A stretch of 64,000 bases of DNA from Petrolisthes cinctipes (GCA_033782935.1 JAWQEG010000723.1:1364001-1428000); one strand, 5' to 3'. Counted from the stretch's first letter, positions 10,395 through 21,395 are shown. Notes: generated by a model not told the origin, from the sequence alone. Numbers and translations: made by a program.

Positions 10395-11041
10395 GCGATA
10401 ATAATAATAATAATAGCAATAATAATAATAATAATAATAATAATAGCAATAATAATAATAATAATAATAGCAATAATAATAATAATAATAATAATATTAG
10501 CAATAATAACAATAATAATAATAATAGCAATAATAATATTAATAATAATAGCAATAATAATAATAATAGCAATAATAATAATAATAATAATAATAATAGC
10601 AATAATAATAATAATAATAGCAATAATAATAATAATAATAGCAATAATAATAGCAATAATAATAATAATAATTATTATTATTATAATAATAATAATAATA
10701 ATAATAATATTAATAATATTAATAATATTAATAATATTAATAATAATAATAATATTAATAATATTAATAATATTAATAATAACAATAATATTAATAATAT
10801 TAATAATAATAATAATAATTATTATTATTATTATTATTACTATTATTATAATGATAATAATATTATTGATAATGATAATAATAATAATAATATTAATAAT
10901 GATAATGATAAAAATAATAATAATATTCATAATGATGATGATAATAATAACATTGATATTGATAATAATATTAATAATGATAATAATAATAATGATAATA
11001 ATAATAATATTGATATTGATAATAATGATAATAATAATAAT

Positions 11042-11075
<34 letters not shown>

Positions 11076-11098
11076 TTAATAATAATGTTAATAATAAT

Positions 11099-11177
<79 letters not shown>

Positions 11178-11285
11178 TTGATAATGGTAACAATAATAAT
11201 AATAATAATATTGATTATTATAATAATTTTATTAATAATAATAATAATACCGGTAATAATAATATTGATAATAATAATAATAATG

Positions 11286-11325
<40 letters not shown>

Positions 11326-11566
11326 TAACAACAAACTTCCCCCCCTCCTCCCCACACACCCACTCCATAATCAGATCCTAGAAGAATTGGTATACGCCCG
11401 AATGATGGTGTTCGTAGTGCACCAAATGTCACTGTGGTATGGTATAGTACGAATGGCTGGTGAGGAAGGGTGTGTGGTTCACGTGGTATCCCTATTGGTA
11501 CCCTCACTAGGGGTGTTAGGGAGGGGGTTGTATCTCTGTATGGCTGGACAGTGCCTCTCACAAGCG
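9585..11566 (+). CDS. Gustatory-receptor-like chemoreceptor, partial (two exons)
   Basis: Exon A (9585-10214) and exon B (11375-11566) join in phase 0 to give about 274 residues. Exon A ends ATT|GTGAGT. Exon B follows a pyrimidine tract and AATCAG (11369-11374) and ends GCG|GTAGGT at 11566. The protein has four hydrophobic segments in exon A (for example LLTAFLLYLVVTGASLVNFM and IIPIILTSYIPPFLDIYF), and two in exon B, ending GLYLCMAGQCLSQA. The late intron position after a 'C..L..EA'-like ending, and the N-terminal 'ARVMGLHL' (compare 'LRLLGL'), suit the arthropod gustatory receptor family of seven-helix ligand-gated channels. The last exon, with the family's TYxxxxxQF motif, was not found. 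The intron between A and B is the ATT array. The start ATG may not be the true one, because a tandem partial copy of the exon start lies at 9411-9520. It could be a pseudogene. Confidence 0.5.
10245..11337. repeat. AAT microsatellite (right array), intron of receptor-like gene
   Basis: This is about 1.1 kb of (AAT)n with AGC, GAT and ATT variants, between the splice donor at 10215 and the acceptor at 11374. The first 850 bp mirror the left array; the last 240 bp are found only here. It fills nearly the whole intron. Confidence 0.95.
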
Positions 11567-11570
11567 GTAG

Positions 11571-11802
11571 GTGTTTGTGTGTGTTGGGAGGGGAGGGGTG
11601 ATAGTGTGTGTGTGTGTGTGTGTGTGTGTTTGGAGGGGAGGGGGTGATAGTGTGTGTGTGTGTGTGTGTTGGGAGGGGAGGGGGTGATAATGTGTGTGTG
11701 TGGTGGGGGGGAGAGGAGGTGATAGTGTGTGTGTGTGTGTGGTTGTGGGGGGGGGTGATAGTGTGTGAGTGTGTGTGTGGTGGGGGGGAGAGGAGGTGAT
11801 AG

Positions 11803-11834
<32 letters not shown>

Positions 11835-11980
11835 GTTGTGGGGGGGAGGGAGGTATTAGTGTGTGTGTGTGTGTGTAGTTGTGTGTGTGTGTGAGGGGAG
11901 GTGATAGTGTGTGTGTGTGGTGGGAGGAGAGGTGATAGTGTATGTGTGTGTGTGTGGTGGGGGGGAGCGGAGGTGATAGT

Positions 11981-12015
<35 letters not shown>

Positions 12016-12064
12016 AGAGGGGATGGTGTGTGTAGTTGTGTGTGTGTGTATATATATATAGTAA

Positions 12065-12100
<36 letters not shown>

Positions 12101-12181
12101 CAGTGTAGTTTTGTTGTTGTTGTTGTTGTTGTTGTGTGTGTGTGTGTGTAGTTGTAAGACAGTGTAGTTTTGTTGTTATTG

Positions 12182-12214
<33 letters not shown>

Positions 12215-12322
12215 GGGGGGAGGGAAGGTGATAGTGTGTGTGTGTGTGGTGGGAGGAGAGGTGATAGCGTGAGTGCGTGTGTGTGTGTGTGTGTGGTGGG
12301 GGGAAGGGGTGGTGATAGTGTG
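11571..12322. repeat. GT-rich minisatellite with GGGGAGGTGATAGT units
   Basis: This is an array of (GT)n blocks joined by GGTGGGGGGAGAGGAGGTGATAG-type units, about 45-70 bp long. The same unit resumes at 16446-16714 after LINE B, so LINE B interrupted one array. Two GTAAGACAGTGTAGTTTTG segments (about 12095 and 12152) recur once more at about 16951. The array follows the donor of receptor exon B, so it is probably intronic. Confidence 0.93.
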
Positions 12323-12378
12323 CTGATACTATCCGCTCATTTACACCAAATGATGTAGATAGATTAAAAAATGCCTAG

Positions 12379-13038
12379 TTGAAGCAGGCTTTGGCTACAC
12401 TTATCAACGAGACAAAAGAGACTGAGCCATCGAATACAGTACTATTCGCAGAGCTGCAGAGCATGAAACAGTCACTGAGAGAGCTGACCACCACCAAACA
12501 ACAGGTGGCTAATTTATCAGAGAGAATGAACGATGCATACAAAATCATTCACAAACTGCAGCTATTTCTTGAGGCTTTGGATAATAAAGATCGTAAGTTG
12601 AACCTTATCTTGACTGGAGTCTCTGAATCAGCTGACGAGCTTGGCTGCACGGACGAGGAAAAGATTAGCAAGGTGATGGAGGCAACAGAGTGCGACGCGG
12701 CAGCGGACAGAGGAGGATGGGTGATGTGACGGCTTGGAAGACCAAACGAGAGGAACATGAGACCTATCCACATTACTGTGAACGATCAAATTCAGCGAGA
12801 CAGTATTGTACTCACAGGGAAAAACTTGAAGAATGCGAACCAAACACTGTCAAGAGTATACATAAAAAAAGACGTACATCCCGCTGTCAGGAGAGAGAAT
12901 ACACGCCTAAGGAAGAGAGAAAGAGAATCAAAAGAAAAACCAGAAAATGCTGGAGTAAACATAGAGTATGATTGGAAAAATCGTGTACTGTTGTGAAATG
13001 GAGCAGCGATTGGCAGGTTTATGCCTCATTTTTTCTAA
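12379..13038 (+). pseudogene. LINE B ORF1 (coiled-coil, L1-ORF1-like) with two TGA stops
   Basis: One frame reads a heptad-rich segment (LFAELQSMKQSLRELTT, VANLSERMNDAYKII), then RKLNLILTGVSES, the entry to the RRM-like fold of L1-type ORF1 proteins, then RLGRPNERNMRPI and RDSIVLTGKNLKN with a basic tail. It is broken at 12727-12729 and 12994-12996. Both stops are TGA where relatives would have Arg, consistent with CGA turning into TGA. With these two changes ignored, the frame runs to 13036. The protein would be a nucleic-acid chaperone that binds the element's own RNA. Confidence 0.65.
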
Positions 13039-13049
13039 GTCCTTGCACC

Positions 13050-16000
13050 CCCTGTGATTTAAAGCTATGCTCGTGGAACATTTCAGGCCTGAAAGATAAA
13101 CTTGAAGAGCAGAATATACTTATGTTTATTCTTAAGTTTGATATTGTCTGGATTCTAGAATCCAAAAAGTACTTTAACCTGAGCGTTCCGGGATTTGCCA
13201 TATACAGGAATGTATCAAGAGAAGGCCAACACAGAGGCGGAGTAGTGATGCTTGTGAAAAGTAAAATAATGGACAGTGTGATACAAATGGACACAGAAGA
13301 AGAGGGTCAGATTTAGGTAGTGTTATCGTGTTTGCCGACGCTAAAATTAGGCGGAGTATATATACCCCCAAATGACTCCCCCTATTACAGTCCAGCACAA
13401 TATGGCGCTCTCGCTAGAAACACGACTGATCAAGATAAAGTCATCGTCCTTGGTGACTTCAACGTATGCGTGGCAACACCACTGCTCGCAGACAGAGATG
13501 GCAACTACTACCAATACCAAGGCGTGCAGGATAACGTGGTCAAAGAACACGGCAGGACATTGTTAAACATCTGTAACAATAACGGGCTGACAGTGGCAAA
13601 CCACCTTTACCACAACGGGAACTTATTAGGAGGCGACTTATCATTCAGAAGACGTGGACACTGGATATCTGAGATCGACTTATGCATTATAAAGAATGAA
13701 TGTGCAGACATGATTACAAACCTCAACGTGGATCAAACTATACCAAGATCTGACCACGCTCCTCTCTGTGTCACCGTAGCCATCGCTGCAAGACAGGCTG
13801 TGTCTCCTGCTGAGCTGCTGCACAGGGCATCAGCACTGGGGGAACCACAGTATGCAGAAAAGATACAGCCTTCACTACCCAAGAGCATGCAGTATAAGAC
13901 TGTGGACCCAGACGTGTTGACAAGGGAACTACAAGAGACACCAACTCCGATACTGGCAGAAAACAGCGAAGTATGTGATGTGGAGGCAGCGGGGTAACTG
14001 AGGGTTACCGCATCATCAGGGCAGCGGTGGCTGCTGCTGCTGCCGCTGTTCATACTACCAGAGTAACCAACCGACAACAAGTTACTGCGAACAACGCTTG
14101 AGACTCGCTGGAACCAAGGTGAAGGAGAATATTGGAAACCAACGACACGAGAATGATATGGAAATGTATCAATTGGAAAGGCAATGTTGATCAAAATAAG
14201 GATGACAGACCCAACGAAGCTCAATTCAAGGAACATCTTGAAAATTTGTTAAATCCTGAACACACACATGCAATTACCAGTTGTGATGTTAGTGCAGCAC
14301 CTTATATACCAATACTAGATGACCATTTCACGTGTGAGGAAATGAGTCAGGTAAATTGTAATATGAATGTGAACAGGAGTTACTGTGGAATATGTCCTGG
14401 TGTATTCAAAATGTTGCCAGCATCTTGGTTTATGTTTTTCCTGACAATATTCAATATCATACTTACCAAAGCATTGTACCCTCAAGCATGGTGTTACAGT
14501 AAGCTCACATTACTGTTTAAGTCAGGTAATAAGATGATATGTGGGAATTATAGGGGAATAAGTATCATGGACACATTAGCTAAGGTTTTTGATACACTGA
14601 TATTGAACAGACTCAAACTTTGGTTTAACATCGATAAATGTCAAGCAGGCGCTCAAAAAGGCAGGGGGTGTTTGGAACATGTGGTATCCTTAAGATTGCT
14701 TTGTGATTATGCTAGGTATAAAAAATGGAAATTGTATGTACTTTTCATCGATTGTAGTAAAGCTTATGATAGAGTTCCTAGAGATAAATTAATTGAGAGA
14801 TTAAAAGAATTAGGATGTGGGAAAGTGATGTTACATGTCATAAAAGCAATGTACACTTGTACTAAGAACATGTTAAGATCTGCAATAATAGATGCTACTG
14901 TGGGTGTCCGCCAAGGGGCTTCAACAAGTGGCTTATTGTTTGTAATATATATAGATATAAAATGGTACAAATGCTAAAAAGAACTGTAGACAGAGATGGT
15001 TTCCTGGGTAGCTTACATGTATTATTACTAATGGATGATGCTGTAGTACTTGCGACCTCCCGAGAAATGTGTTTGAAAAAACTAGCTACTGTTTCGGAAT
15101 TTTGTAAAGAAAGTGGAATGATAATCAATGAGAAGAAAACCAAGTTCTTTGTAATCAATGGTGACGAATATGATAGACAGAGTTTGAACAGTGGTGGGGT
15201 GCAGGTACAGTACTGCAACCGGTATCCGTACCTGGGTGCATGGTTCACCGACGCGGCTCACACTAACACTGTCACAGCACTGCACCACACAGCGAGTGAG
15301 GCCATAGTGAATAAGTTTGCCATATTTGGTGCCAGCAACACTCTAATGCCTTTTATCTATAATAAGAAAGTGTTTGATGCTGCAGTAACAAGTGCCTTAT
15401 TGTATAGTTGTGAATCGTGGCTCAGCAATAACTTGAAAATTGTAGAAAAACAGTATAATAAGCAGATAAAATGTTTAATGGGAGTTAGGAAAAACACTAG
15501 TGTAAATCTCTGTATGATAGAAGCTGGAATCAACCCTGTAAATAATCTAGTGGCTGACAGAAGGTACAGATTTATAACACAAACTGATCAGATGGACAGA
15601 GACATACCATTTTATTATATATACAACTTATGTAGGGAAGAAAACACTCCAGGCTATCGGTTTATGGAGCAAGCACGATTAAGGAACAGGAACTCTGATG
15701 GACTCGATCATGTTAAGGGAAAGGTGAGAGAAAAAGCTCCAGGTGCCACTAAACTGACAACATATATAACACTTATGAACCCACCATTAATAGTTCACCC
15801 GATCTATAACAGCACACAATATATACCAGACTACAAACGTGAAGCTTTCACTAGACTACGTCTCTTGTCACACAGTCTCTGAATTGAAGTAGGGCGGTAG
15901 AGTCGAACCCCCCGTGACCAACGTGTGTGTCCCTGTGATGGCACACACATACAGACAGAGGAACATGTACTGTTACACTACCCACTCAGTACACAGCAAA

Positions 16001-16122
16001 GGAATGACCACCCACACCTCACATATGGTAGTCTAGAAGCAATGTTCACTGATAGCAACCATCTGGAGGAATTATGTAACTATATATATGCAGTTCTGAA
16101 ACTTTATAAATTTTACAATTGA
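13050..16122 (+). pseudogene. LINE B ORF2: endonuclease, reverse transcriptase, C-terminal finger
   Basis: The endonuclease (13057-13780) has LKLCSWNISGLKDKL, GGVYIPPNDSPY, VIVLGDFNVCV and IPRSDHAPLCV, with a TAG at 13314-13316. The frame shifts before 14132. The reverse transcriptase has GNYRGISIMDTLAKVFD, LFIDCSKAYDRVPRD, VGVRQGASTSGLLF and, after another frameshift near 14965, LLMDDAVVLAT at 15028-15045, where MDD stands for the usual YADD core. YLGAWFTD and SALLYSCESW follow. The C-terminus (15880-16122) has two further stops and a C-P-C..H..HVLLHY finger. This resembles a family of LINEs common in crustaceans and molluscs; the clade is not certain. Confidence 0.75.
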
Positions 16123-16445
16123 AAGATATGGGAGACATTTGTATGTGTTAAATCCAATTAATATATACTAATCATATTTCTCTAAGTTCTGGTAATTTCA
16201 TGTTTAAATATGTATGTTATGTATAATTTCAACGAGCCTTTTGTATTTATTTTCTATCTACTTGAATGAGAAATTTCTTAAGATAAACATATAATTTGTC
16301 TAATAATTACTATTGAGTTAACGGTTCTCTACTAATTATGATTTATTAATTCAATTTGGACGAAGTAGATTAGATAATATGTATATCTCATTAGTTCATA
16401 TTGCTACTTTGTCAATAAACTACTACTACTACTACTACTACTACT

Positions 16446-16539
16446 GTCTGTGTGTGTGTGTGTGTGTGTGGTGTGGGAGAGGTGATAGTGTGTGTGTGTG
16501 TGTGTGTATGTGTGTGTGGTGGGGGGGAGGTGATAGTGT

Positions 16540-16574
<35 letters not shown>

Positions 16575-16714
16575 GTGGGAGGGGAGGTGATAGTGTGTGT
16601 GTGTGTGTGTGTGGTGGGGGGAGGGGAGGTGATAGTGTGTGTGTGTGTGTGTGGTGGGTGGGAGGTGAGGTGATAGTGTGTGTAGTTGTGTGTGTGTGTG
16701 GTGGGAGGGGAGGT
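16446..16714. repeat. GT-rich minisatellite, continuation
   Basis: The units here (GTGTGTGGTGGGGGGAGGTGATA and variants) are the same as at 11571-12322. LINE B lies between the two halves. Confidence 0.93.
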
Positions 16715-16720
16715 GATGGT

Positions 16721-16896
16721 TTGTTTCACCTGGTCTTGATCACGTCCTGGACACGTGCTCACCAACTGTTACCCTCCCGGAATGAGCTCAGAGCTCGTAG
16801 TGACCGATCTTTGGGTAAGGCTGGAACCTTTTCCACACACCGGGATGGCGAGGTCACAACTCCTCGACTTACGTCCCATACCTATTATCTGCTAGG
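16721..16896 (+). mobile_element. SINE-like dispersed repeat, fragment
   Basis: This non-repetitive block stands inside GT repeat on both sides. It includes TCACCTGGTCTTGATCACG, AATGAGCTCAGAGCTCGTAG and GATCTTTGGGTAAGGCTGG. I recall this stretch as part of a very common decapod dispersed repeat whose other end carries a tRNA-like segment. That tRNA-like part is absent here, so this is a truncated copy. The identification rests on memory of the family and needs a repeat-library check. Confidence 0.5.
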
Positions 16897-16985
16897 TGTG
16901 TGTGTGTGTGTGTGTGTTGGGGGGAGGGTGATAGTGGTTGTGTGTGTAGTTGTAAGACAGCGTAGTTTTTGTTTTTGTGTGTGTG
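16897..16985. repeat. GT-rich minisatellite, last part
   Basis: This is (GT)n with GGGGGGAGGGTGATAGTGG and a GTAAGACAGCGTAGTTTT segment like those near 12095 and 12152. It marks the end of the large GT array. Confidence 0.85.
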
Positions 16986-17075
16986 AGTGTGGTGAGACGA
17001 AGCATGAGTTGGGATAATGTTTCGAGCAAACCAACCTTCCTCCAAACACCATCCACACCACACCACCTCTGACGT

Positions 17076-17904
17076 TCACACTCCCGTGAGGCCCACCCAG
17101 CGTTGTCAATGTTGGCCGAGATAACCCCAAAACACTAGTTGTGAGCTCTGCTCTCTCGAACCATTCACTGGTGAGAGGGAGAAGTAAGAAGGGATTTGAG
17201 GAGGGTAGGGGGGGTGCCTGCCTATACAAGAGAGGTGAGAAATTATTCTTGAGGAGGTGAAAAATGAGTGGAAGCTTTAATAAAAGTACGAAAATACACC
17301 CGGTTATCAATGATTTATATACCGATATTCGTGTCAAATATTAACATCATTAAAGGTAAGATTAACTTTTTCATATTATGATGTAACACAAAAACACAAG
17401 ATACAGGGGAAATGGAAGTGTGTGTTAGTGGTATCAACACTTGACACATGTAATATAAAGGTATTCACATTTGCTTCATTTAATAAAGAGCATTCTGGTT
17501 CATGATTTTTATTCAGTTATTGTGTAAGTATTTTTCAGCGTTTAGTGTTTGATGATAACCATTGAATATTATACGAAAAAATACCGTATACAATAATATT
17601 ACCTCGGTTGTGTTTGTGTTACATCATAATATTAAAAACTTAATCTTACATTTAATTATGTTAATAATTGACACGAATGTCGGTATATAAATCATTGATA
17701 ACTGGGCTTCCACACATTTTTCACCTCCCCAAGAATAATTTCTCACCTCTCTTGTATAGGCAGGCACCCCCCTACCCTCGTCAAATCCCTCCTTACTTCT
17801 CCCTCCCACCAGTGAATGGTTCGAGCGAGCAGAGCTCACAACTAGTGTTTCGGGGTTATCTTGGCCAACATTGACAACGCTGGGTAGGCCTCACGGGAGT
17901 GTGA
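17076..17904. mobile_element. Inverted-repeat element (arms about 320 and 296 bp)
   Basis: The left arm is 17076-17398 and the right arm 17609-17904; they are reverse complements with about 90 percent identity by eye. The spacer is 210 bp. The ends read TCACACTCCCGTGAGG and its complement. The left arm has an extra 21-bp stretch around 17277. No ORF is present, so it would be non-autonomous if it is mobile. No clear target duplication is visible. A third, degraded relative of the arm end lies at about 35518-35640, so the sequence belongs to a dispersed family. Confidence 0.65.
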
Positions 17905-19638
17905 CCAGCTGTACAATGTTACCAGAACCGATATCACACCACTTAAAAGGTGTCTTGCATGGGGGTGTCTTTACTTTCATGAGTGACTGTACATTCATTC
18001 TTGTCTCGGAGTTTCTTCCTAAGATTGAAAAGCTAAAGTAACTGTTTGGAGTTTTCCACTCATTGGCAAAAATGAACACGTAACTGGTGATAGTAATTGA
18101 CACATACAAGAATAAGTGAAGTGTGGATGAATTATTATTGTAAAGTTATACATGCAAAGGCGTCGTTACCACTTCACGAATCTATTAAACATCGCATAGA
18201 GCAATGTCTTTTTTGTGTGTGCGAATGTCACGAGTCAGACATAGACTCGTGACGTAATGTAAGCATAAGTAATAGAATGTTCTAGAGTAGTGGAATATTC
18301 CATACAGATGAGACAAAGGAGACAGGAGTGGGTTAAGATGTAGGTGCAGCCTAGTTAACCTGCAGGGTTAATCCGCAGGTACTGGATTAGTAGCCAAAAT
18401 TAGAAAAGGGTCAGGAAGGTCGGGTTTCAACCGAAATTGCCACATCCAGTCATATAGGTGTTCGTACGTTAATTACATCTTGTATTAATAAATTATGCTA
18501 CCAGGGTAACTTATGGTATTGCAAATGATCGTGAAGTGGAGGGGAATTATCGGGAATTATTAGTACGCCATAGGTAAATTGCAATTGCATATATAACTAA
18601 GGAATGAGAGGGTACAATGTAAATCGTAGCCAGTTAGGAAAAACGAACAAAGATAAGGGGAGGAGCCAGGAAAATTTTGAACTTGCAGCCTCTCAGTTAA
18701 AATTGGAAACATAAGGCAGTTTGGACAAGACACACTAGAAGGGAACAACACTCGTATCGTCAGCTTCCCTTGCCTAAATAATCCCCCGTGTTGAGTGGGG
18801 AGTGAACAGCGTAAACGTCGAATCATTGGATAATTACCACGATTCACAAGGCATTACAGTTGTATACTGACCAGTTGCATTGACACTGGTTCGGTAAGTG
18901 AATTAAGGTGAGGGAGAGCTGGATCTTTGAAGAAAATTACGAGTGTGTTGTGAGACTCTAAAGTGTGAGACATTAGAAAAATATTCCAACTTGCGTAGCA
19001 TTGATAGAATTACTACAGTGTTAACATAAGCTAGACTATCGTCACGTATAAGAGCAGTTGAGCGAGTTAGCTAGCGTGGCGTGTGAGCGTGTGTGTGTGT
19101 GTGAAATTTAATTATTCATGTTGGCTACTGGAGTTGAATAAATATAGAAATTTGCAATTGGTTGTTTGAATGCACCAGTAGATTTGTTATCTATATAAAT
19201 ACATATATATCGGGAAGAACCCCTTTACATTAAAAAAATTCTATGTGCGGGGTGATTGAGGCCTAAAAACGGGGAGATAACCCTGATTACTTTCTTCGCT
19301 GCAGCCAACCAACGAAGATCATAAATTGAACCGGGCAAGGTAAGTTATAATTATCATATTATAAATTACATTATCTATCATTCTCACATCACCGTCACAG
19401 TGATGTCAAACGGTACACCCCACGTCTATCAAACCATCCACTGAACAGGATAGACGGTGTCATAGATATTCCTGGTTCTTCAGTCGTCAGGTTGAAAGTC
19501 TACAGAACCTCCCTTAAGTACTGGTAGTTACTGAACTTTGGCTGGTGGCTAGTAGCAACTGATAAAAAGGGAAGCACGAAATTACTACAACGAATTGAGA
19601 TAAAGAATACCAAGAAATTCACAATGACAGTAATAATG
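17905..19638. other. No coding feature recognised
   Basis: These 1.7 kb hold no ORF that I can support. Points seen are a hairpin at 18227-18252, a weak TATA-like TATAAGAG at about 19048 with a GAG-rich segment after it, and a consensus splice donor CAAG|GTAAGT at about 19337. The last two would suit a first non-coding exon, but nothing downstream confirms it. The stretch could also be an old LTR. Confidence 0.35.
18227..18252. repeat. Perfect 10-bp stem hairpin
   Basis: GTCACGAGTC and GACTCGTGAC are perfect reverse complements around a 6-7 base loop (AGACATA). Being a single hairpin without neighbours of its kind, it could be a regulatory palindrome or chance. Confidence 0.5.
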
Positions 19639-19640
19639 TA

Positions 19641-19811
19641 CAGTCGGCGGCAAAAGTCCTGTCGCCCTGTCGCCTCACTTGCTTCACCGAGGCACGAGAT
19701 GTTCATAGACTCGAGTTTATTAGGTGTATAAAACGTGAGTATTTCTCGAGTCCATGAACACTGCATGTTTCGGTGAAGCAGGTGAGGCGACAGGACTTTT
19801 GCCGCCGACTG
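19641..19811. mobile_element. Mariner/Tc1-type MITE
   Basis: This is a 171-bp near-perfect hairpin flanked by TA (19639-19640 and 19812-19813). The ends are CAGTCGGCGGCAAAAGTCCT and its complement. TA duplication plus a CAGT start is the signature of Tc1/mariner elements. It has no transposase, so it depends on an autonomous relative. Its right TA is also the left TA of the fold-back element that follows. Confidence 0.85.
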
Positions 19812-20035
19812 TACAGCTCCGGACAGATCAAGGGTCCACACTTTTTCCTCCAGCGATTTGGTTTGGGCCTCGTCGGATCTGGCAACAGTGGCAGGTGGAG
19901 GGAGGGGGGATGTTAGTGGGAGAGGAGGAGAGAAATGTGGGCGGAGCTATATAGGAAGGTAACGAATGATCAGGTAGAGAGACGTGTGTCAGGAGGAATG
20001 AATGTAAACGGTATCGAATCACCAATAGTATAAAG

Positions 20036-20451
20036 CAGGGTTCTTCAAACTTTTTCAGTCGTGATCCAGTTTTTCTTATGACATCATTCTTGCGACCCAT
20101 ACAGAAAGATATTTTACAAATTATCAGAATTATCAACCTAAGAAAATACAAGGCCAGAAACTGAAACGTAATATTTATGATTAAATGGCATTCTAACCAG
20201 AATTATAAACACTGCCTCACCTACCCCTCCCTCTCTCTCAAGAAGGCTAATATTTGTGCAATGATTTTGTTTTATTGATAATTATATATATGAATATTCG
20301 ATTATAAAAATATGTTAGGTGGATTCATGAATGAACTTTATATTTATTTTATTGTCACGAACATTATTATTCTATTTTATTCATGTATTTATTTTTGTGA
20401 GCCTGTGACCCAGTTTGGAGGAATTCGGAACCCGTAGTTTGTAGAACCCAG
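20036..20451. mobile_element. hAT-type MITE (left copy)
   Basis: This is 416 bp with terminal inverted repeats CAGGGTTCTTCAAACT and AGTTTGTAGAACCCAG, flanked by an 8-bp near-perfect duplication (GTATAAAG, GTTTAAAA). Eight-base duplications and CAGGG ends point to hAT transposons. No coding sequence is present. The same insertion occurs in the other arm at 22325-22740, so it predates formation of the fold-back, or was copied between arms. Confidence 0.75.
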
Positions 20452-21110
20452 GTTTAAAATAGTGCATACTGCATTAACGTAGGTGGATATAGGAGAGAAG
20501 AAATGTGATGATTTGAGGCGAGGGTGAGGTGGAAGAGGGTAAGAAAAATGAAGGTGATTAGTTGAAAAGTAACAACAAACAAATATAATTAGCATATTTG
20601 TTACATTATATCCTTTAAATAAAGACACTGTCTTTTGTTCACCATCGTAGTGGGATAGACTACTGATTATATATTATCCTTTGGATATTAGACAGCTATC
20701 CCTGTATTTCTTTTATCCCTCGTGCTTGCCCCGTAGGGGGGTATTGCCTGTAATGATGTGGACAATACTTTAAGAGTTTTGGCGCCCCTTCGGCCCAAGC
20801 CATTAGCTTAGGTGGCACAACAGCGAGGTCAAATAGCACCAGGAAAAGGTGATAGAGAGGTGTGACAGCAAGCAAGAAGGAAATAGGAAGAAATGAGGGA
20901 CAGTTGAAGAAATGTAAGCTAGTGGCTGGGGCCGAAGGGACGCCAAAACCCTTAAAGTATTGCCCACATCCTTACAGGCAATACCCCCCTACGGGGCAAG
21001 CATGAGGGATAAAAGGAATACAGGGATAGCTGTCTAATATCCAAAGGATAATATATATTCAGTAGTCTATCCCACTACGATGGTGAACAAAAGACAGTAC
21101 CTTTATTTAA

Positions 21111-21257
21111 GTGACCCTGTGATGTACTCAGAAAATTGGAGATAAATGAGTCCTTTAAATATTGTCACGAAACACCACCTGTATGGAAGAAGCTTGTTTC
21201 GTGGCATGGTCAGGAGGAATCAGAAGCCTCCAATTTTCAAACACGATCACAGGGTCC
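21111..21257. mobile_element. TTAA-flanked (piggyBac-type) MITE
   Basis: This is a 147-bp insertion between TTAA copies at 21107-21110 and 21258-21261. The ends GTGACCCTGTGAT and ATCACAGGGTCC are inverted repeats, with a second inverted pair (GAAAATTGGAG and complement) just inside. The uninterrupted left arm shows the empty site with one TTAA (TTTATTTAAAGGATAT in complement). The empty-site comparison makes the boundaries certain to the base. Confidence 0.88.
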
Positions 21258-21395
21258 TTAAAGGATATAATGTAACAGATATTCTAATTATATTTGTTTG
21301 TTATTACTTTTCAACTAATCACCTTCACTTTTCTTACCCTCTTCCCCCTCACCCTTGCCTCAAATCATCACATTTCTTCTCTCCTATATCCACCT

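Larger units (their letters stand above)
7711..11095. repeat. Right arm of large inverted duplication
   Basis: This is the partner of 1800-5191. Order from inside out: LINE A ORF1 (minus), its leader, CT/AG microsatellites, receptor-like exon (plus), ATT array. Beyond about 11095 the ATT array continues without a partner on the left, and then the second receptor exon follows, so this arm is joined to the native downstream part of the receptor gene. Confidence 0.93.
12330..16445 (+). mobile_element. LINE B, decayed, with (TAC)n tail
   Basis: This non-LTR retrotransposon lies inside the GT minisatellite. It has a coiled-coil ORF1, an EN-RT ORF2, an AT-rich 3' UTR (16123-16418) and a (TAC)n tail at 16419-16445, which is a typical LINE 3' end. 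The ORF1 frame is closed by a stop just before 12379, so the 5' end may be truncated. Several stops and two frameshifts show that it is inactive. Target duplications cannot be seen because both flanks are simple repeat. Confidence 0.8.

Noticed and set aside
1800..11095. Sequencing hairpin artefact (missed adapter) as the cause of the large inverted repeat
   Set aside because: Such artefacts give A-B-B'-A' without a unique spacer. Here the spacer occurs once and the arms differ by substitutions and microsatellite lengths. A misassembly is still possible and is listed as a check.
19300..19345. First exon of a host gene at the CAAG|GTAAGT donor
   Set aside because: Only one donor and a weak TATA-like word; no downstream exon in frame, so I mention it only in the regional note.
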